Origin: Gordonia namibiensis NBRC 108229
Lineage (GTDB): Bacteria > Actinomycetota > Actinomycetes > Mycobacteriales > Mycobacteriaceae
Direction: 5' to 3'
Length of the DNA stretch: 64,000 bases
Assembly (NCBI RefSeq): GCF_000298235.1
Contig: NZ_BAHE01000054.1
Span: 48,610-112,609, forward strand
The position numbers and the translations under genes were made by a program. The notes beneath the pieces were generated by a model that was given only the letters and a program-made list of their open reading frames with translations, searched no databases and had not been told where the DNA came from. This document shows positions 53,417 through 63,934 of the stretch, piece after piece. Position 1 is the stretch's first letter; every line of letters begins with the position of its first letter.

Positions 53417-54199
53417 TCAATGGCCGGCGGGCTTGGTGAGTGAGGCCCGTAGCTGGCCGAAGCGGAAGAGCGCGGGCTCGCCGACCACCGACTGGTACTT
53501 CTCGACCACCTCGGCGACGAACCGGTCGGCCTCCGACTCGGGGAGACGGCTCGTCCAGTCGGGCGATCCGACGGCGAACCAGGCACGGAAGTCCTCGACC
53601 GAATCGAACTGCCAGGACAGGTCCTTCATCGTCAGGTCATCGACGGAGAAACCGGCCGCGGCCGCCAGCTCACCGAAACGGGCGGGCTCCGCATGCTCAT
53701 ACGGTGCGCTGAACCCCTCGAAACTGCCGGCCCAACGCGGATCGGCCGCGACCTGCATGGCGATGTCCTCGATACTCGGCCGGTCGGTCGCGCAGACCAT
53801 CTGCAACACGGCACGCCCGCCGTCGACGAGGCTCCGCGCGATCTGTCGCAACGCCTCCCCTTGGTCGTGCACCCAGTGCAGGACGTTGAAGGAGACCGCG
53901 AGATCGAAATCTGCGTCGAACGGCAACGACAGTACGTCGTCGACGTGGAACTGGACGCGCAGCAGGTCGGACGGCACCCGCGCCAGGGCGCGGTCGATCA
54001 TCCGGTGCGAGGCGTCGACGCCGACCACCGACCCCTCGGGGAGCCGCTCCGCTAGCAGCATCGTGATGAACCCGTCCCCGCACCCGACGTCGAGGAGACG
54101 TTCGTTCCCGGCCAGCGTGAGACCGGAAATCGACTCCTCGGCGACCATGCGCTGGAGCCCGCTCACCTCCGCGTACCGCGCACCATCCCAGTCGACCAT
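53417..54199 (-). CDS. SAM-dependent class I methyltransferase
   Basis: About 260 residues from ATG 54199 (MVDWDGARYAEVSGLQRMV), chosen for the GGGAGAA upstream. An ATG at 54232 is an alternative. RLLDVGCGDGFITMLLAERL is the SAM loop (motif I). GSVVGVDASHRMI follows, and DLAVSFNVLHWVHDQGEALR is motif IV. It resembles trans-aconitate/ubiquinone-type small-molecule methyltransferases. The substrate is unknown. It is convergent with the AKR across the strong terminator. Confidence 0.85.
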   Translation of the reverse strand: MVDWDGARYAEVSGLQRMVAEESISGLTLAGNERLLDVGCGDGFITMLLAERLPEGSVVGVDASHRMIDRALARVPSDLLRVQFHVDDVLSLPFDADFDLAVSFNVLHWVHDQGEALRQIARSLVDGGRAVLQMVCATDRPSIEDIAMQVAADPRWAGSFEGFSAPYEHAEPARFGELAAAAGFSVDDLTMKDLSWQFDSVEDFRAWFAVGSPDWTSRLPESEADRFVAEVVEKYQSVVGEPALFRFGQLRASLTKPAGH

Positions 54200-54294
54200 C
54201 GCTTCTCCCGCCGTCGGAGCATCGACTCCCATCGTCCACCCGCGGCGGTCGAGTCCGCGCGGGTTCGCGGGAACTCGCGAGCCCTTCCTGTCCG

Positions 54295-54478
54295 CTGGCC
54301 GAGTGCGTCGACCGAGCGAAGCTCGGACGCCGCGTATCGAGGTCAGTTGCGTGGTTGTCGCGTGGTCAGCCGAAGCGACGTCGCGTGTGACATCGCTCCG
54401 GAACGTGGTTGCGTAGCAGCGGAAGTCGCGAGCCCTTCGAGGCTCGTCGCTTGCGCTCCTCGCACCTCAGGGAGCGAG
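54295..54478. repeat. Composite of repeat family 1 and family 2 units
   Basis: The family 1 unit (54295-54344, reverse orientation, containing GACCTCGATACGCGGCGTCC on the minus strand) is followed after 85 nt by a family 2 unit in reverse (54430-54478, AGCCCTTCGAGGCTCGTCGC and CCTCGCACCTCAGGGAGC). No gene is seen in this 303-nt gap (54200-54502). It lies between two minus-strand genes. Confidence 0.75.
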
Positions 54479-54502
54479 GGCGGTGGCGCCAGATCCGGTT
54501 CC

Positions 54503-55897
54503 TCAGAGAGCGGAATTGGCAACCATTTTTGCGATCTCGCGGTATCGGGCATACACCTCGGGAGTTTCTGCCGCGGTGAGCGTTTCGCGCGCAACCGTCC
54601 ACTCCGGCAGGTCGCCGGTCAGCGCCCACACGGCCTGGCGGGCGGCGCCGAGTGCCACGTGCTCGCCGTCCGCGGGGACCTCGACCTCGCCTCCGAAGAG
54701 CGCCGGCGCAATCGCCCGCACCGCAGCCGATTTCGCGCCGCCCCCGGTCAGGAGGATGCGGTCGACGCGCACGCCCTGTTCCTCGATCTTCTCCCGGCAG
54801 AACACCAGGGACGAGATGAGCCCCTCGACCGCGGCGCGCGCGATCGACGCAGGACCGAAATTGTCTGCCGTGATGCCGATGAGGGTCCCGGTGGCATCCG
54901 GGAGATTGGGGGAGCGTTCGCCCGCAAACCACGGCACCATCGTCAGTCCCCCGGAACCCGCTTCGGCGGACGTGGCGAGCCGTGCGAACTCGTCGAAGTC
55001 GACGCCGAGCATCTTCGCCGTCGACGCCAGCACCGGTGCACCGTTGAGGGTGCACACCAGCGGCAGGTGCCGACCGGTGGCATCGGCGAAACCGGCGACC
55101 AGGCCGGCGGGATCATTGGGCGCGGTGTCCGAAACGGCACACACCACGCCCGACGTCCCGAGGGACACCACGGCGTCGCCGCGTCGGGCGTGGAGTCCGA
55201 GGGCCGCGGCCGCGTTGTCTCCGGCACCGGGGCCGACGACCACCCCGGCGGCGGTGGTTCCTGCCCGGTCACCCGCTCCGACGACGGTCGGCAGTTGCGG
55301 GCTTCGACCGCGAAAAGCCAGTTCCAACAAGTCTTTGCGGTACTCACCGGATGCGGCGTCGAAGTAGCCGGTTCCCGATGCATCGCTGCGGTCGGTGGTC
55401 AGCTCCGTGATGTCGGTGCTCCCGCGGAGTCGCCAGGTGAGCCAGTCGTGGGGGAGGCACACCGCGGCAGTCGCGTCGGCGTTCCCGGGTTCGTTGTCGG
55501 CGAGCCAGCGCAGTTTCGCGGCGGTGATGGCGGCGACCGGGACCACGCCGACCGCCTCTGCCCATGCTCCCGGACCGCCGAGGTCGTCGACCAGGTCGGC
55601 GGCGCTCGACGCCGATCGGACGTCGTTCCACAACAGGGCATCTCGCACCACTCGCCCGGAGGCGTCGAGGCACACCATCCCGTGCTGCTGCCCTGCGACC
55701 GACACCGCGGCCACGTCGTCGAACCCGCCCGCGGCGGAGACGGCCTCGCACAGGGCATCCCACCACCGGTCGGGGTGTACCTGGGTGCCGGCCGGGTGTG
55801 CTGCGCTCGCCGACCGGACGACGGTCCCGGTCTCGGCCTCGCAGACGACGACCTTGCAGGACTGGGTGGACGAATCGATCCCGGCGACCAGGGTCAT
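54503..55897 (-). CDS. xylB: Xylulokinase
   Basis: This 464-residue protein starts at ATG 55897 ([20 protein letters not shown]), the FGGY kinase phosphate loop. [51 protein letters not shown] and [22 protein letters not shown] are XylB signatures. It phosphorylates D-xylulose to xylulose 5-phosphate for the pentose phosphate pathway. It overlaps the mannitol-type dehydrogenase gene upstream by 4 nt, so it is the last gene of the polyol operon. Confidence 0.92.
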   Translation of the reverse strand: MTLVAGIDSSTQSCKVVVCEAETGTVVRSASAAHPAGTQVHPDRWWDALCEAVSAAGGFDDVAAVSVAGQQHGMVCLDASGRVVRDALLWNDVRSASSAADLVDDLGGPGAWAEAVGVVPVAAITAAKLRWLADNEPGNADATAAVCLPHDWLTWRLRGSTDITELTTDRSDASGTGYFDAASGEYRKDLLELAFRGRSPQLPTVVGAGDRAGTTAAGVVVGPGAGDNAAAALGLHARRGDAVVSLGTSGVVCAVSDTAPNDPAGLVAGFADATGRHLPLVCTLNGAPVLASTAKMLGVDFDEFARLATSAEAGSGGLTMVPWFAGERSPNLPDATGTLIGITADNFGPASIARAAVEGLISSLVFCREKIEEQGVRVDRILLTGGGAKSAAVRAIAPALFGGEVEVPADGEHVALGAARQAVWALTGDLPEWTVARETLTAAETPEVYARYREIAKMVANSAL

Positions 55898-57369
55898 GAC
55901 AGCAGCTCGGTGAGTGTGGCGCGAGCCCCCTTGGTGCGCAGCGAATCCAGCGCGGCCAGGTACGGCGTCGTGAATCCTTCCTCGTCGGCGAGAGTCCCGA
56001 ACAAGTCGCGGTCGGCGACGAACGCCAGTGGGTCGGTGCGCGAGCGCTTGGCCCGCGGAACGAGCTCCGCGGCCAGGGAATCGACGACGTCGATGGGTTC
56101 ACCCTGTTCGTCGGTGCCCTCGGCGTATCGGGTCCAGCTGGCGACGACGGCCGCCGCCAGTTCACTACGCTGACCGGACGCCAACCGTTCGCGGATCACC
56201 GGCAGCAGCCACTTCGGGATGCGGTCCGAAGAATCCTGGCACAACCGGGCGATGGTGTCGGCGATGGCCGGGTTGGCGAAGCGCTCGAGCAGTGTGTCGA
56301 TGTAGGACTCGACGTCGACACCGGGCATCTCCTGCAGCGTCGTGCGACCTTCCTCGATCATGTAGCGCCTCAGCAGGGTTCGGATGTCGTCATCCGACGC
56401 TGCATCGTGGACGTAGCGGTAACCGAGCAGATATCCGAAGTAGCACAGCGCCTGATGGCCGGCGTTGAGCAACCGCAGTTTCATCAGTTCGTAGGGGATC
56501 ACGTCGTCGACCACCTGCACGCCCACCGTCTCGAGGCCGGGGCGGCCCATCGAGAAGTCGTCCTCGAGGACCCACTGGGTGAAGGGTTCGGCGACGACCG
56601 GCCACGCGTCGGCGATCCCGGTGCGGGCTGCGACCTCGTCGGTGAGATCGGGGGGCGTCGCGGGAGTGATGCGGTCGACCATCGAGTTGGGGAAGCGCGT
56701 GTTCTTCTCGATCCAGTCGGCGAGGGCCTCGTCGCGGAGCCGGGCGTAGGCGAGGAATGTCGACCGGGCCATGTGTCCGTTGCCCTGGATGTTGTCGCAG
56801 GACATGACGGTGAACGACGGGATCCCGCGTTCGCGGCGTCGGGCGAGTGCCTCGGTGACCAGTCCGAACACCGTGCTCGGAGGTGCCGATCCCTCGAGGT
56901 CTGCGACGATGTCCGGGTTCGCGGCGTCGAACTCGCCGGTCGTGGGGGAGAAGTTGTAACCACCCTCGGTGACGGTCAGCGACACGATCCGGGTGGCCGG
57001 ATCGCTGAGGCGGTCCAGAACTGCCCCGGGATCGTCCGGCGCGAACAGATATTCGACGATCGACCCGATCACCGAGGTTTCGGTGTCGCCGTTGGGGTGC
57101 TTCAGCGTGAGCGTGAACAGGCCGTCCTGGGGGACGAGTACATCGCGCATGGCGGAATCCGCCGGCCGCACTCCGACACCGCAGATACCCCACTCCTTCG
57201 CAGCGGGATCCGACGCGAGCAGTCGGTCGAGGTACATGGCCTGGTGGGCGCGGTGGAATGCGCCGACTCCGAAGTGCACGATGCCGGGTGTGACGGCGGT
57301 GCGGTCGTACGCGGGAACAGCGGCACCGTCGATGCGGGCCAACGATTCGGCGTTCAGCGGGGTGCTCAT
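55894..57369 (-). CDS. Mannitol dehydrogenase-family polyol dehydrogenase
   Basis: This 491-residue protein starts at ATG 57369 ([20 protein letters not shown]). [20 protein letters not shown] is the NAD-binding N-terminus. [20 protein letters not shown] and [20 protein letters not shown] carry the catalytic Asn/His/Lys region of the long-chain mannitol dehydrogenase family. It oxidises a polyol (mannitol, arabitol or similar) to a ketose. With the sorbitol-type dehydrogenase upstream and xylulokinase downstream, D-arabitol or xylitol is a likely substrate. It has 4-nt overlaps on both sides. Confidence 0.9.
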   Translation of the reverse strand: MSTPLNAESLARIDGAAVPAYDRTAVTPGIVHFGVGAFHRAHQAMYLDRLLASDPAAKEWGICGVGVRPADSAMRDVLVPQDGLFTLTLKHPNGDTETSVIGSIVEYLFAPDDPGAVLDRLSDPATRIVSLTVTEGGYNFSPTTGEFDAANPDIVADLEGSAPPSTVFGLVTEALARRRERGIPSFTVMSCDNIQGNGHMARSTFLAYARLRDEALADWIEKNTRFPNSMVDRITPATPPDLTDEVAARTGIADAWPVVAEPFTQWVLEDDFSMGRPGLETVGVQVVDDVIPYELMKLRLLNAGHQALCYFGYLLGYRYVHDAASDDDIRTLLRRYMIEEGRTTLQEMPGVDVESYIDTLLERFANPAIADTIARLCQDSSDRIPKWLLPVIRERLASGQRSELAAAVVASWTRYAEGTDEQGEPIDVVDSLAAELVPRAKRSRTDPLAFVADRDLFGTLADEEGFTTPYLAALDSLRTKGARATLTELLS

Positions 57370-58454
57370 CGGCGAGCTTCTCCTGTCTGTTGTTCGGCGG
57401 CGCGCCACTGTGAGATGCCGGGATAGACGATGGCTTTGATGTTCCCGGGCCGGAGGTCGGCGTTGAGGGCGTCGGTGAGTTCGTCGAGTCCGAACCGTGC
57501 GGTGACCATGGCGTCGAGGTCCACGGCGCCGGTGCGGACGAGGGCCAGGGCAGTGGGCCAGGTGTTGGAATACCGGAAGACGCCGGTCATCACGAGTTCT
57601 CGGTTCTGGATCAGTGTGACCGGTAGTTCCATTGTGTCCGAACCCATTCCGACGAGTACGACGTGACCACCAGGTCGCACGCGGGCCATCCCGTCCCGGA
57701 CCGCGGCGGCAACGCCGCTCGCGTCGACGAAGGCATCGACCGGATCGGTCTCCTCATCGGGGGCGATCACCTCGGTCGCGCCGAAGTCCTGGGCGCGTCT
57801 GCGCCGCTGCTCGTCGGGTTCGCTGACCACGATCCGTGCCAGTCCCGACGCCCGGGCGACCTGTGCGATCATCAGCCCGATGGGTCCCGCGCCGGCGATG
57901 AGGATCGAGTCACCGGCCGCAACAGTCGCCTTGCGCAGAGCGGCTATACCGACCGACAACGGCTCGAACAGTGCTGCGGCCTCGTCCGAGACCTCCGCCG
58001 GCACCGGATGAGCGAAATCGGCCCCGATGGTGACGTATTCGGCGAAGGCGCCGTCGATCGGCGGTGTCGCATAGAACTCCATGCGCGGACACAGGTGGTA
58101 GTCGCCGCGCTTGCTCTCGGCGGTGGTCGGATCGGGTCGTTGCGGCTCGATGGAGACGCGCTCGCCGATGCGATCGGGGCTCACTCCGTCGCCGACCGCG
58201 ACGATCACCCCGGACGCCTCGTGGCCGAGGACGAGCGGTTCGCGCACGACGTAGTCCCCGATGCGTCCGTGACGCAGGTAGTGGGTATCGGAGCCGCAGA
58301 CGCCGACCGCCCGCACCGCGACCAGCACATCACCGGGAGCTGGGCGTGGTGACCTGCGGGTTTCGGTGCCGACCGAGAGGTCCGGGTGTAGTACGCCGGC
58401 GCGCATCGCCTGTGGAGCGTCAGGGACGTTCGTATCGGTTGTTGCGTGGGTCAC
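57366..58454 (-). CDS. Zinc-dependent sorbitol/xylitol-type dehydrogenase
   Basis: This 362-residue protein starts at GTG 58454. GVCGSDTHYLRHGRIGD and GHEASG give the catalytic Zn ligands (Cys53, His78, Glu79). LIAGAGPIGLMIAQVARASG is the Rossmann loop. The lobe that usually holds the structural Zn (about 104-123) has just one Cys, in DYHLCPRM, so only the catalytic Zn is expected. This is like mammalian sorbitol dehydrogenases. It probably oxidises a polyol to a ketose with NAD. It is the first gene of the catabolic operon. Confidence 0.88.
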   Translation of the reverse strand: MTHATTDTNVPDAPQAMRAGVLHPDLSVGTETRRSPRPAPGDVLVAVRAVGVCGSDTHYLRHGRIGDYVVREPLVLGHEASGVIVAVGDGVSPDRIGERVSIEPQRPDPTTAESKRGDYHLCPRMEFYATPPIDGAFAEYVTIGADFAHPVPAEVSDEAAALFEPLSVGIAALRKATVAAGDSILIAGAGPIGLMIAQVARASGLARIVVSEPDEQRRRRAQDFGATEVIAPDEETDPVDAFVDASGVAAAVRDGMARVRPGGHVVLVGMGSDTMELPVTLIQNRELVMTGVFRYSNTWPTALALVRTGAVDLDAMVTARFGLDELTDALNADLRPGNIKAIVYPGISQWRAAEQQTGEARR

Positions 58455-58529
58455 ATCAGGATGCTAGCTTACTGAGCATATTCACCGCTAGTGAGCATCT
58501 GCTCACGAGAGAACGGGAGTAGGCCATCG
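58455..58529. promoter_or_regulatory. Operator-like inverted repeat between catabolic operon and regulator
   Basis: GTGAGCA (58491-58497) and TGCTCAC (58500-58506) form a 7-bp dyad with 2 nt between. A further TGAGCAT half-site lies at 58473-58479, spaced 19 nt from the one at 58492. The stretch is AT-richer (TAGCTTACTGAGCATATTCA). This is where a SorC/DeoR-type regulator would be expected to bind. GGGAG at 58515-58519 is the RBS of the regulator gene. Confidence 0.6.
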
Positions 58530-59573
58530 ATGGCACCTCGTAAGCAGTCGGCCGAGACCGCCGACGACCAACAGGGTTCGTCGGGACGGGCGGCTGGACC
58601 GCGCGGCACCGACGCCGGCCAGGATCTGCGACTGCTGGTCCGCGCCGCGACGATGTATCACCTCGAAGGCCTGACGCAGGCGGAGATCGCCGCCCGCCTC
58701 GGAGTCTCCCGACCCACGGCCGGTCGGTTGGTTGCCCGTGCCCGTGCGCAGGGACTGGTCCACGTGTCGGTCTCGGCGCCGCCGCATCTGTCGTCGTCGA
58801 TCCACACCGAGCTCGAGCGGGCGGTCGAGGAGACGTTCGGTCTGGACGAGGTGCTGGTCATCGACGAGATCGCCGACGGATCGACCACCGGCAACGCCGC
58901 ACTGGGGCGGGCCGGCGCATCGGTGCTGACCCGCCGCATCCAGGCCGCAGACACCTTCGGATTCACCTGGGGGCCAGAGCAGGTCGCCGTCGCCGACGCG
59001 ATGGGCGCCGCCGCCTCGTGCCAGCGGGTCGTCCAGATGGACGGCTCGATGACCTCGGTGGAGTACCACACGGGCGTCGACCATGCCCTCTCACGCTTCT
59101 CCGAACGCCTGCACGCCCGGCCTCTGCGGCTGGTCGCGCCGCTCTACGTCGATCCGGAGACGGTCACCGCGGTCAACCGCGATTCGATTCTGTCGCAGTC
59201 GCTCTCGGCCGCCCGCGGCGCGCAGGTCATGCTCTTCGGAGTCGGCTCGGTCTCGACCTCGACCACCCTCTTCGAAGGCGCCTTCATCGACGCGATCGTG
59301 CTCGACGAACTCGTCGAGCTGGGCGCGGTCGGCGAGATCGGCGGCCGGTTCTACGACGCAGAAGGAAACGCGGTGGCATCGAGCCTCGTGGACCGGACGG
59401 TGTCGGTCTCCCTCGACGCGGTCCGGGCCTGCCCCACCTCGATCCTGGTCTCCGGTGGTGAGCATCGGCGGGAGTCCATCCTCGGTGCTCTCCGCGGTGG
59501 TTACGCCACCATCTTGGTCACCGACGTCCCCACGGCGGAATGGCTTGTGTTGCAGAAGAAAGGTGAACAATGA
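58530..59573 (+). CDS. SorC-family sugar-binding transcriptional regulator
   Basis: This 347-residue protein starts at ATG 58530 (MAPRKQSAETADDQQGSSGR). A disordered N-terminus is followed by the HTH (LTQAEIAARLGVSRPTAGRL, about 47-66). The C-terminal effector domain has FGFTWGPEQVAVADAMG, MLFGVGSVSTSTTLFEG and LGAVGEIGGRFYDAEG, typical of SorC/DeoR sugar-phosphate sensors. It probably regulates both the divergent catabolic operon and its own transporter operon. Its stop overlaps the binding-protein start by 4 nt. Confidence 0.9.
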   Translation: MAPRKQSAETADDQQGSSGRAAGPRGTDAGQDLRLLVRAATMYHLEGLTQAEIAARLGVSRPTAGRLVARARAQGLVHVSVSAPPHLSSSIHTELERAVEETFGLDEVLVIDEIADGSTTGNAALGRAGASVLTRRIQAADTFGFTWGPEQVAVADAMGAAASCQRVVQMDGSMTSVEYHTGVDHALSRFSERLHARPLRLVAPLYVDPETVTAVNRDSILSQSLSAARGAQVMLFGVGSVSTSTTLFEGAFIDAIVLDELVELGAVGEIGGRFYDAEGNAVASSLVDRTVSVSLDAVRACPTSILVSGGEHRRESILGALRGGYATILVTDVPTAEWLVLQKKGEQ

Positions 59574-60919
59574 AGTTCTCCCGACCCCGGATGCTCGGCG
59601 CCCTGGTGGCGACCGTGGCGCTGGTGATGACCGGCTGTTCCGGCGCCGGCTCACTCACCGGCGGAGGCGGGCGCGAGATCACCGTAGCGATGGTCTCCAA
59701 CTCCCAGATGCAGGACGCGGTCGCGCTGTCCGGCCAGTTCGAAGAGCAGAACCCCGGTGTCTCGGTGAAGTTCGTGACGCTCTCGGAGAACGAGGCGCGC
59801 GCCAAGATCACCGCCTCGGTCGCCACCGGCGGCGGCGAGTTCGACGTCGTGATGATCAGCAACTACGAGACCCCGATGTGGGGTGAGTACGGCTGGCTGG
59901 TCAACCTCAGTCCCTACATGGACGCCGATCCCGAATACGACGCCGACGACTTCATCCCGACGCTGAAAACCGCGCTGTCACATGATGGGTCGATGTACTC
60001 GGCGCCATTCTACGGCGAGTCGTCGTTCCTGATGTACAACAAGAAGCTCTTCGAGCAGGCCGGGGTCTCCCTACCGCCGAACCCGACCTGGCCCGAGGTT
60101 GCGGAGGTCGCGAAGAAGCTCGACAACGACCGCACCGCGGGGATCTGCCTGCGTGGCAAGCCCGGCTGGGGTGAGGTGCTCGCTCCGCTCAACACCGTCA
60201 TCAACGCCTTCGGTGGCCGCTGGTACGACGAGGAGTGGAACGCGCAGCTCGACAGCCCGGAAGTCGAGGCAGCCGTACAGTTCTACGTCGACACCGTCCG
60301 CAACCACGGTGAGGCCGGCGCATCGTCGTCGGGCTTCCAGGAATGCGGAAATCTCCTGTCCCAGGGGCAGGTCGCCATGTGGTACGACGCCACGTCGGCG
60401 GTCTCGGTCCTCGAGAGTCCCGAGACCTCGTCGATCGCCGGCGACGTCGGCTACCTCCCCGCCCCGAGCATGGCCAAGCAGGACAACGGCTGGCTCTACA
60501 CCTGGTCGCTCGGCATCCCCACGAGCAGCAAGCATCAGGACGAGGCGTGGTCGTTCATCCGCTGGATGACGAGCAAGAGCTACATCGAATACGTGTCGGA
60601 GAAGCTCGGCCCCAGCCACGTTCCGCCGGGCAGCCGACTGTCGACCTACGAACTGCCCGCGTACAAGGAGCTCGCGAAGCCGTTCGCCGAGCAGACGTTG
60701 ACCTCGATGCAGTCCGCCGACCAGCTGAAGCCCACGCTGCAGCCGGTGCCCTACACCGGGGTGCAGTTCCTCGCGATCCCTGAATTCCAGGATCTCGGTA
60801 CCCGTGTCAGCCAACAGATCTCGGCGGCCATCGCCGGACAGATCAGCGTCAAGGACGCGTTGGCCCAGTCCCAGGAGTATGCCGAGGTCGTCGGCAAGTC
60901 CTACCAGAGGGAGCAGTGA
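59570..60919 (+). CDS. Polyol/sugar ABC transporter substrate-binding lipoprotein
   Basis: This 449-residue protein starts at ATG 59570. Its signal peptide ends in the lipobox MTGC (Cys23). EITVAMVSNSQMQDAVALSG, MISNYETPMWGEYGWLVNLS and WLYTWSLGIPTSSKHQDEAW give the SBP_bac_1 fold. The protein captures the polyol or sugar for the two permeases that follow. It is the first transporter gene after the regulator. Confidence 0.92.
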   Translation: MKFSRPRMLGALVATVALVMTGCSGAGSLTGGGGREITVAMVSNSQMQDAVALSGQFEEQNPGVSVKFVTLSENEARAKITASVATGGGEFDVVMISNYETPMWGEYGWLVNLSPYMDADPEYDADDFIPTLKTALSHDGSMYSAPFYGESSFLMYNKKLFEQAGVSLPPNPTWPEVAEVAKKLDNDRTAGICLRGKPGWGEVLAPLNTVINAFGGRWYDEEWNAQLDSPEVEAAVQFYVDTVRNHGEAGASSSGFQECGNLLSQGQVAMWYDATSAVSVLESPETSSIAGDVGYLPAPSMAKQDNGWLYTWSLGIPTSSKHQDEAWSFIRWMTSKSYIEYVSEKLGPSHVPPGSRLSTYELPAYKELAKPFAEQTLTSMQSADQLKPTLQPVPYTGVQFLAIPEFQDLGTRVSQQISAAIAGQISVKDALAQSQEYAEVVGKSYQREQ

Positions 60920-60921
60920 TC

Positions 60922-61881
60922 ATGGCCACCGCAGTCTCGACGCGCTCGCCCGAGGAATCCTCGCCCGAGCGGACACCACTGACGTCATCCCGCGACCGCA
61001 TCTCGCGGGCGGAGGGGTGGCGCCGGCGCGGACCCCTGCTGCCGGCCCTGATCTTCATGATCGTGGTCACGCAGGTCCCGTTCGTGTTCACCCTGTATTA
61101 CTCGACCCAGTCGTGGAACCTCGTCCGTCCCGACTCCCGGGCGTTCGTCGGCCTCGACAACTACGTCGCGGTCTTCGGTGACAGCCAGTTCTGGCGGGTC
61201 ACCGTCAACACGATCCTGCTGATCGTGGGCACGGTGCTGATCTCGGTGATCCTCGGACTGATCTTCGCTCTGTTGCTGGACCGGAAGTTCCTGGGACGGG
61301 GCGTGGTTCGGACCCTGCTGATCACCCCGTTCCTGGTGACCCCGGTGGCGGCGGCATTGCTGTGGAAGACGAGCCTGCTGTCGCCGACCAACGGCCTGGT
61401 CAACTGGATGCTGAGCCCGTTCGGCGTCAAGGTGGACTGGCTCTCGGAGTTCCCGCTCATGAGTGTCATGGCCGAATTGGTCTGGCAGTGGACGCCGTTC
61501 ATGATGCTGCTGATCCTCGCCGGACTGCAGTCGATGCCCCGCGACGTCCAGGAGGCCGCCCGCGTCGACGGTGCGACCAGCTTCCGGCTGTTCCGTGAGC
61601 TGACGCTCCCGCACCTGCGGCGGTTCATCGAACTGGGCGCCGTCCTCGGCGCGATCTACCTGGTCAACACCTTCGACGCCGTGTACATGATGACCTCGGG
61701 TGGCCCAGGGGTCTCGAGCTCGAACCTCTCGTACTACATCTACCAACGCGCCTTCCTCGGCTTCGACATCGGTCAGGCCGCCGCGATGGGTGTCGTGACG
61801 GTGGTCGGCACGATCGTGGTCGCCACACTGGCGCTGCGTCTGATCTTCAAATCATTCTCCGGAACAGAGGAGCCGGCCTGA
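60922..61881 (+). CDS. Sugar/polyol ABC transporter permease (MalF type)
   Basis: This 319-residue protein starts at ATG 60922, with GAGGGA at spacing about 9. A GTG at 60916 overlaps the previous stop and is also possible. There are six membrane helices. The EAA loop reads DVQEAARVDGATSFRLFRELTLPHL. It forms the channel with the second permease. Confidence 0.9.
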   Translation: MATAVSTRSPEESSPERTPLTSSRDRISRAEGWRRRGPLLPALIFMIVVTQVPFVFTLYYSTQSWNLVRPDSRAFVGLDNYVAVFGDSQFWRVTVNTILLIVGTVLISVILGLIFALLLDRKFLGRGVVRTLLITPFLVTPVAAALLWKTSLLSPTNGLVNWMLSPFGVKVDWLSEFPLMSVMAELVWQWTPFMMLLILAGLQSMPRDVQEAARVDGATSFRLFRELTLPHLRRFIELGAVLGAIYLVNTFDAVYMMTSGGPGVSSSNLSYYIYQRAFLGFDIGQAAAMGVVTVVGTIVVATLALRLIFKSFSGTEEPA

Positions 61882-62768
61882 TGAGCACCGACATCCGCCC
61901 CGACCGCACCGCAGCGGAACCCGCAGAACAGCAGTCCGGCAACAAGATCCGGCGACACCGCAATCCCCGGCAGGGTCTGCTGACCGCGGTCACCTGGATC
62001 ATCGCGATCGGATTCTTCTTTCCCGTCCTGTGGATGGTCCTGACCGCGTTCAAGCAGGAGAGCGACGCGGCCACCAACCCGCCGACCTTCTTCTTCGAGC
62101 CGACGCTGCAACAGTTCCGCGACGTCTTCGACGCGGGAATCGCGACACCGCTGCTCAATTCGCTGTTCGCGACGATCGTCTCGACCATCCTGGTGCTGCT
62201 GCTCGGCGTGCCCGCCGCATTCGCCCTGTCGCTGCGGCCGGTGCGAAAGACCAAGGACGCCCTGTTCTTCTTCATCAGCACCAAGATGCTGCCGATCGTC
62301 GCGGCGATCATCCCGCTGTATGTGATCGTCGGCGAGATCGGCATGCTCGACAACATCTGGACGCTGGTGATCCTCTACACCGCGATGAATCTTCCGATCG
62401 CCGTGTGGATGATGAGGTCCTTCTTCCTCGAGGTGCCCGGCGAACTGCTCGAGGCCGCCAGCATCGACGGCGCGAGCCTCTGGACGTCGGTGCGGGAGGT
62501 CATCCTCCCGCTGATCTCGCCGGGGATCGCCGCCACCGCCCTGATCTGCGTGATCTTCTCGTGGAACGAATTCTTCTTCGCCGTCAACATGACCGCGGTC
62601 AACGCACAGACGATGCCGGTGTTCCTGACCGGTTTCATGTCCGGACAGGGCCTCTACTGGGCGCAGCTGTCCGCCGCATCCGTCCTCGCCGCGCTGCCGG
62701 TCGTCATCTGCGGCTGGATCGCGCAGAACAAGCTGGTCCGCGGCCTTTCGTTTGGTGCCATCAAGTGA
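61881..62768 (+). CDS. Sugar/polyol ABC transporter permease (MalG type)
   Basis: This 295-residue protein has six helices. The EAA loop is ELLEAASIDGASLWTSVREVILPL. It starts on the last base of the previous stop (TGATG). A polar N-terminus (about 35 residues) precedes helix 1. It pairs with the MalF-type permease. Confidence 0.9.
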   Translation: MSTDIRPDRTAAEPAEQQSGNKIRRHRNPRQGLLTAVTWIIAIGFFFPVLWMVLTAFKQESDAATNPPTFFFEPTLQQFRDVFDAGIATPLLNSLFATIVSTILVLLLGVPAAFALSLRPVRKTKDALFFFISTKMLPIVAAIIPLYVIVGEIGMLDNIWTLVILYTAMNLPIAVWMMRSFFLEVPGELLEAASIDGASLWTSVREVILPLISPGIAATALICVIFSWNEFFFAVNMTAVNAQTMPVFLTGFMSGQGLYWAQLSAASVLAALPVVICGWIAQNKLVRGLSFGAIK

Positions 62769-62822
62769 CCGCGGCCCGCACCCACCGACTCGAAAACCTC
62801 TGAGAGAGAACCGGAGAACATC

Positions 62823-63929
<1,107 letters not shown>

Positions 63930-63934
63930 CGCCG

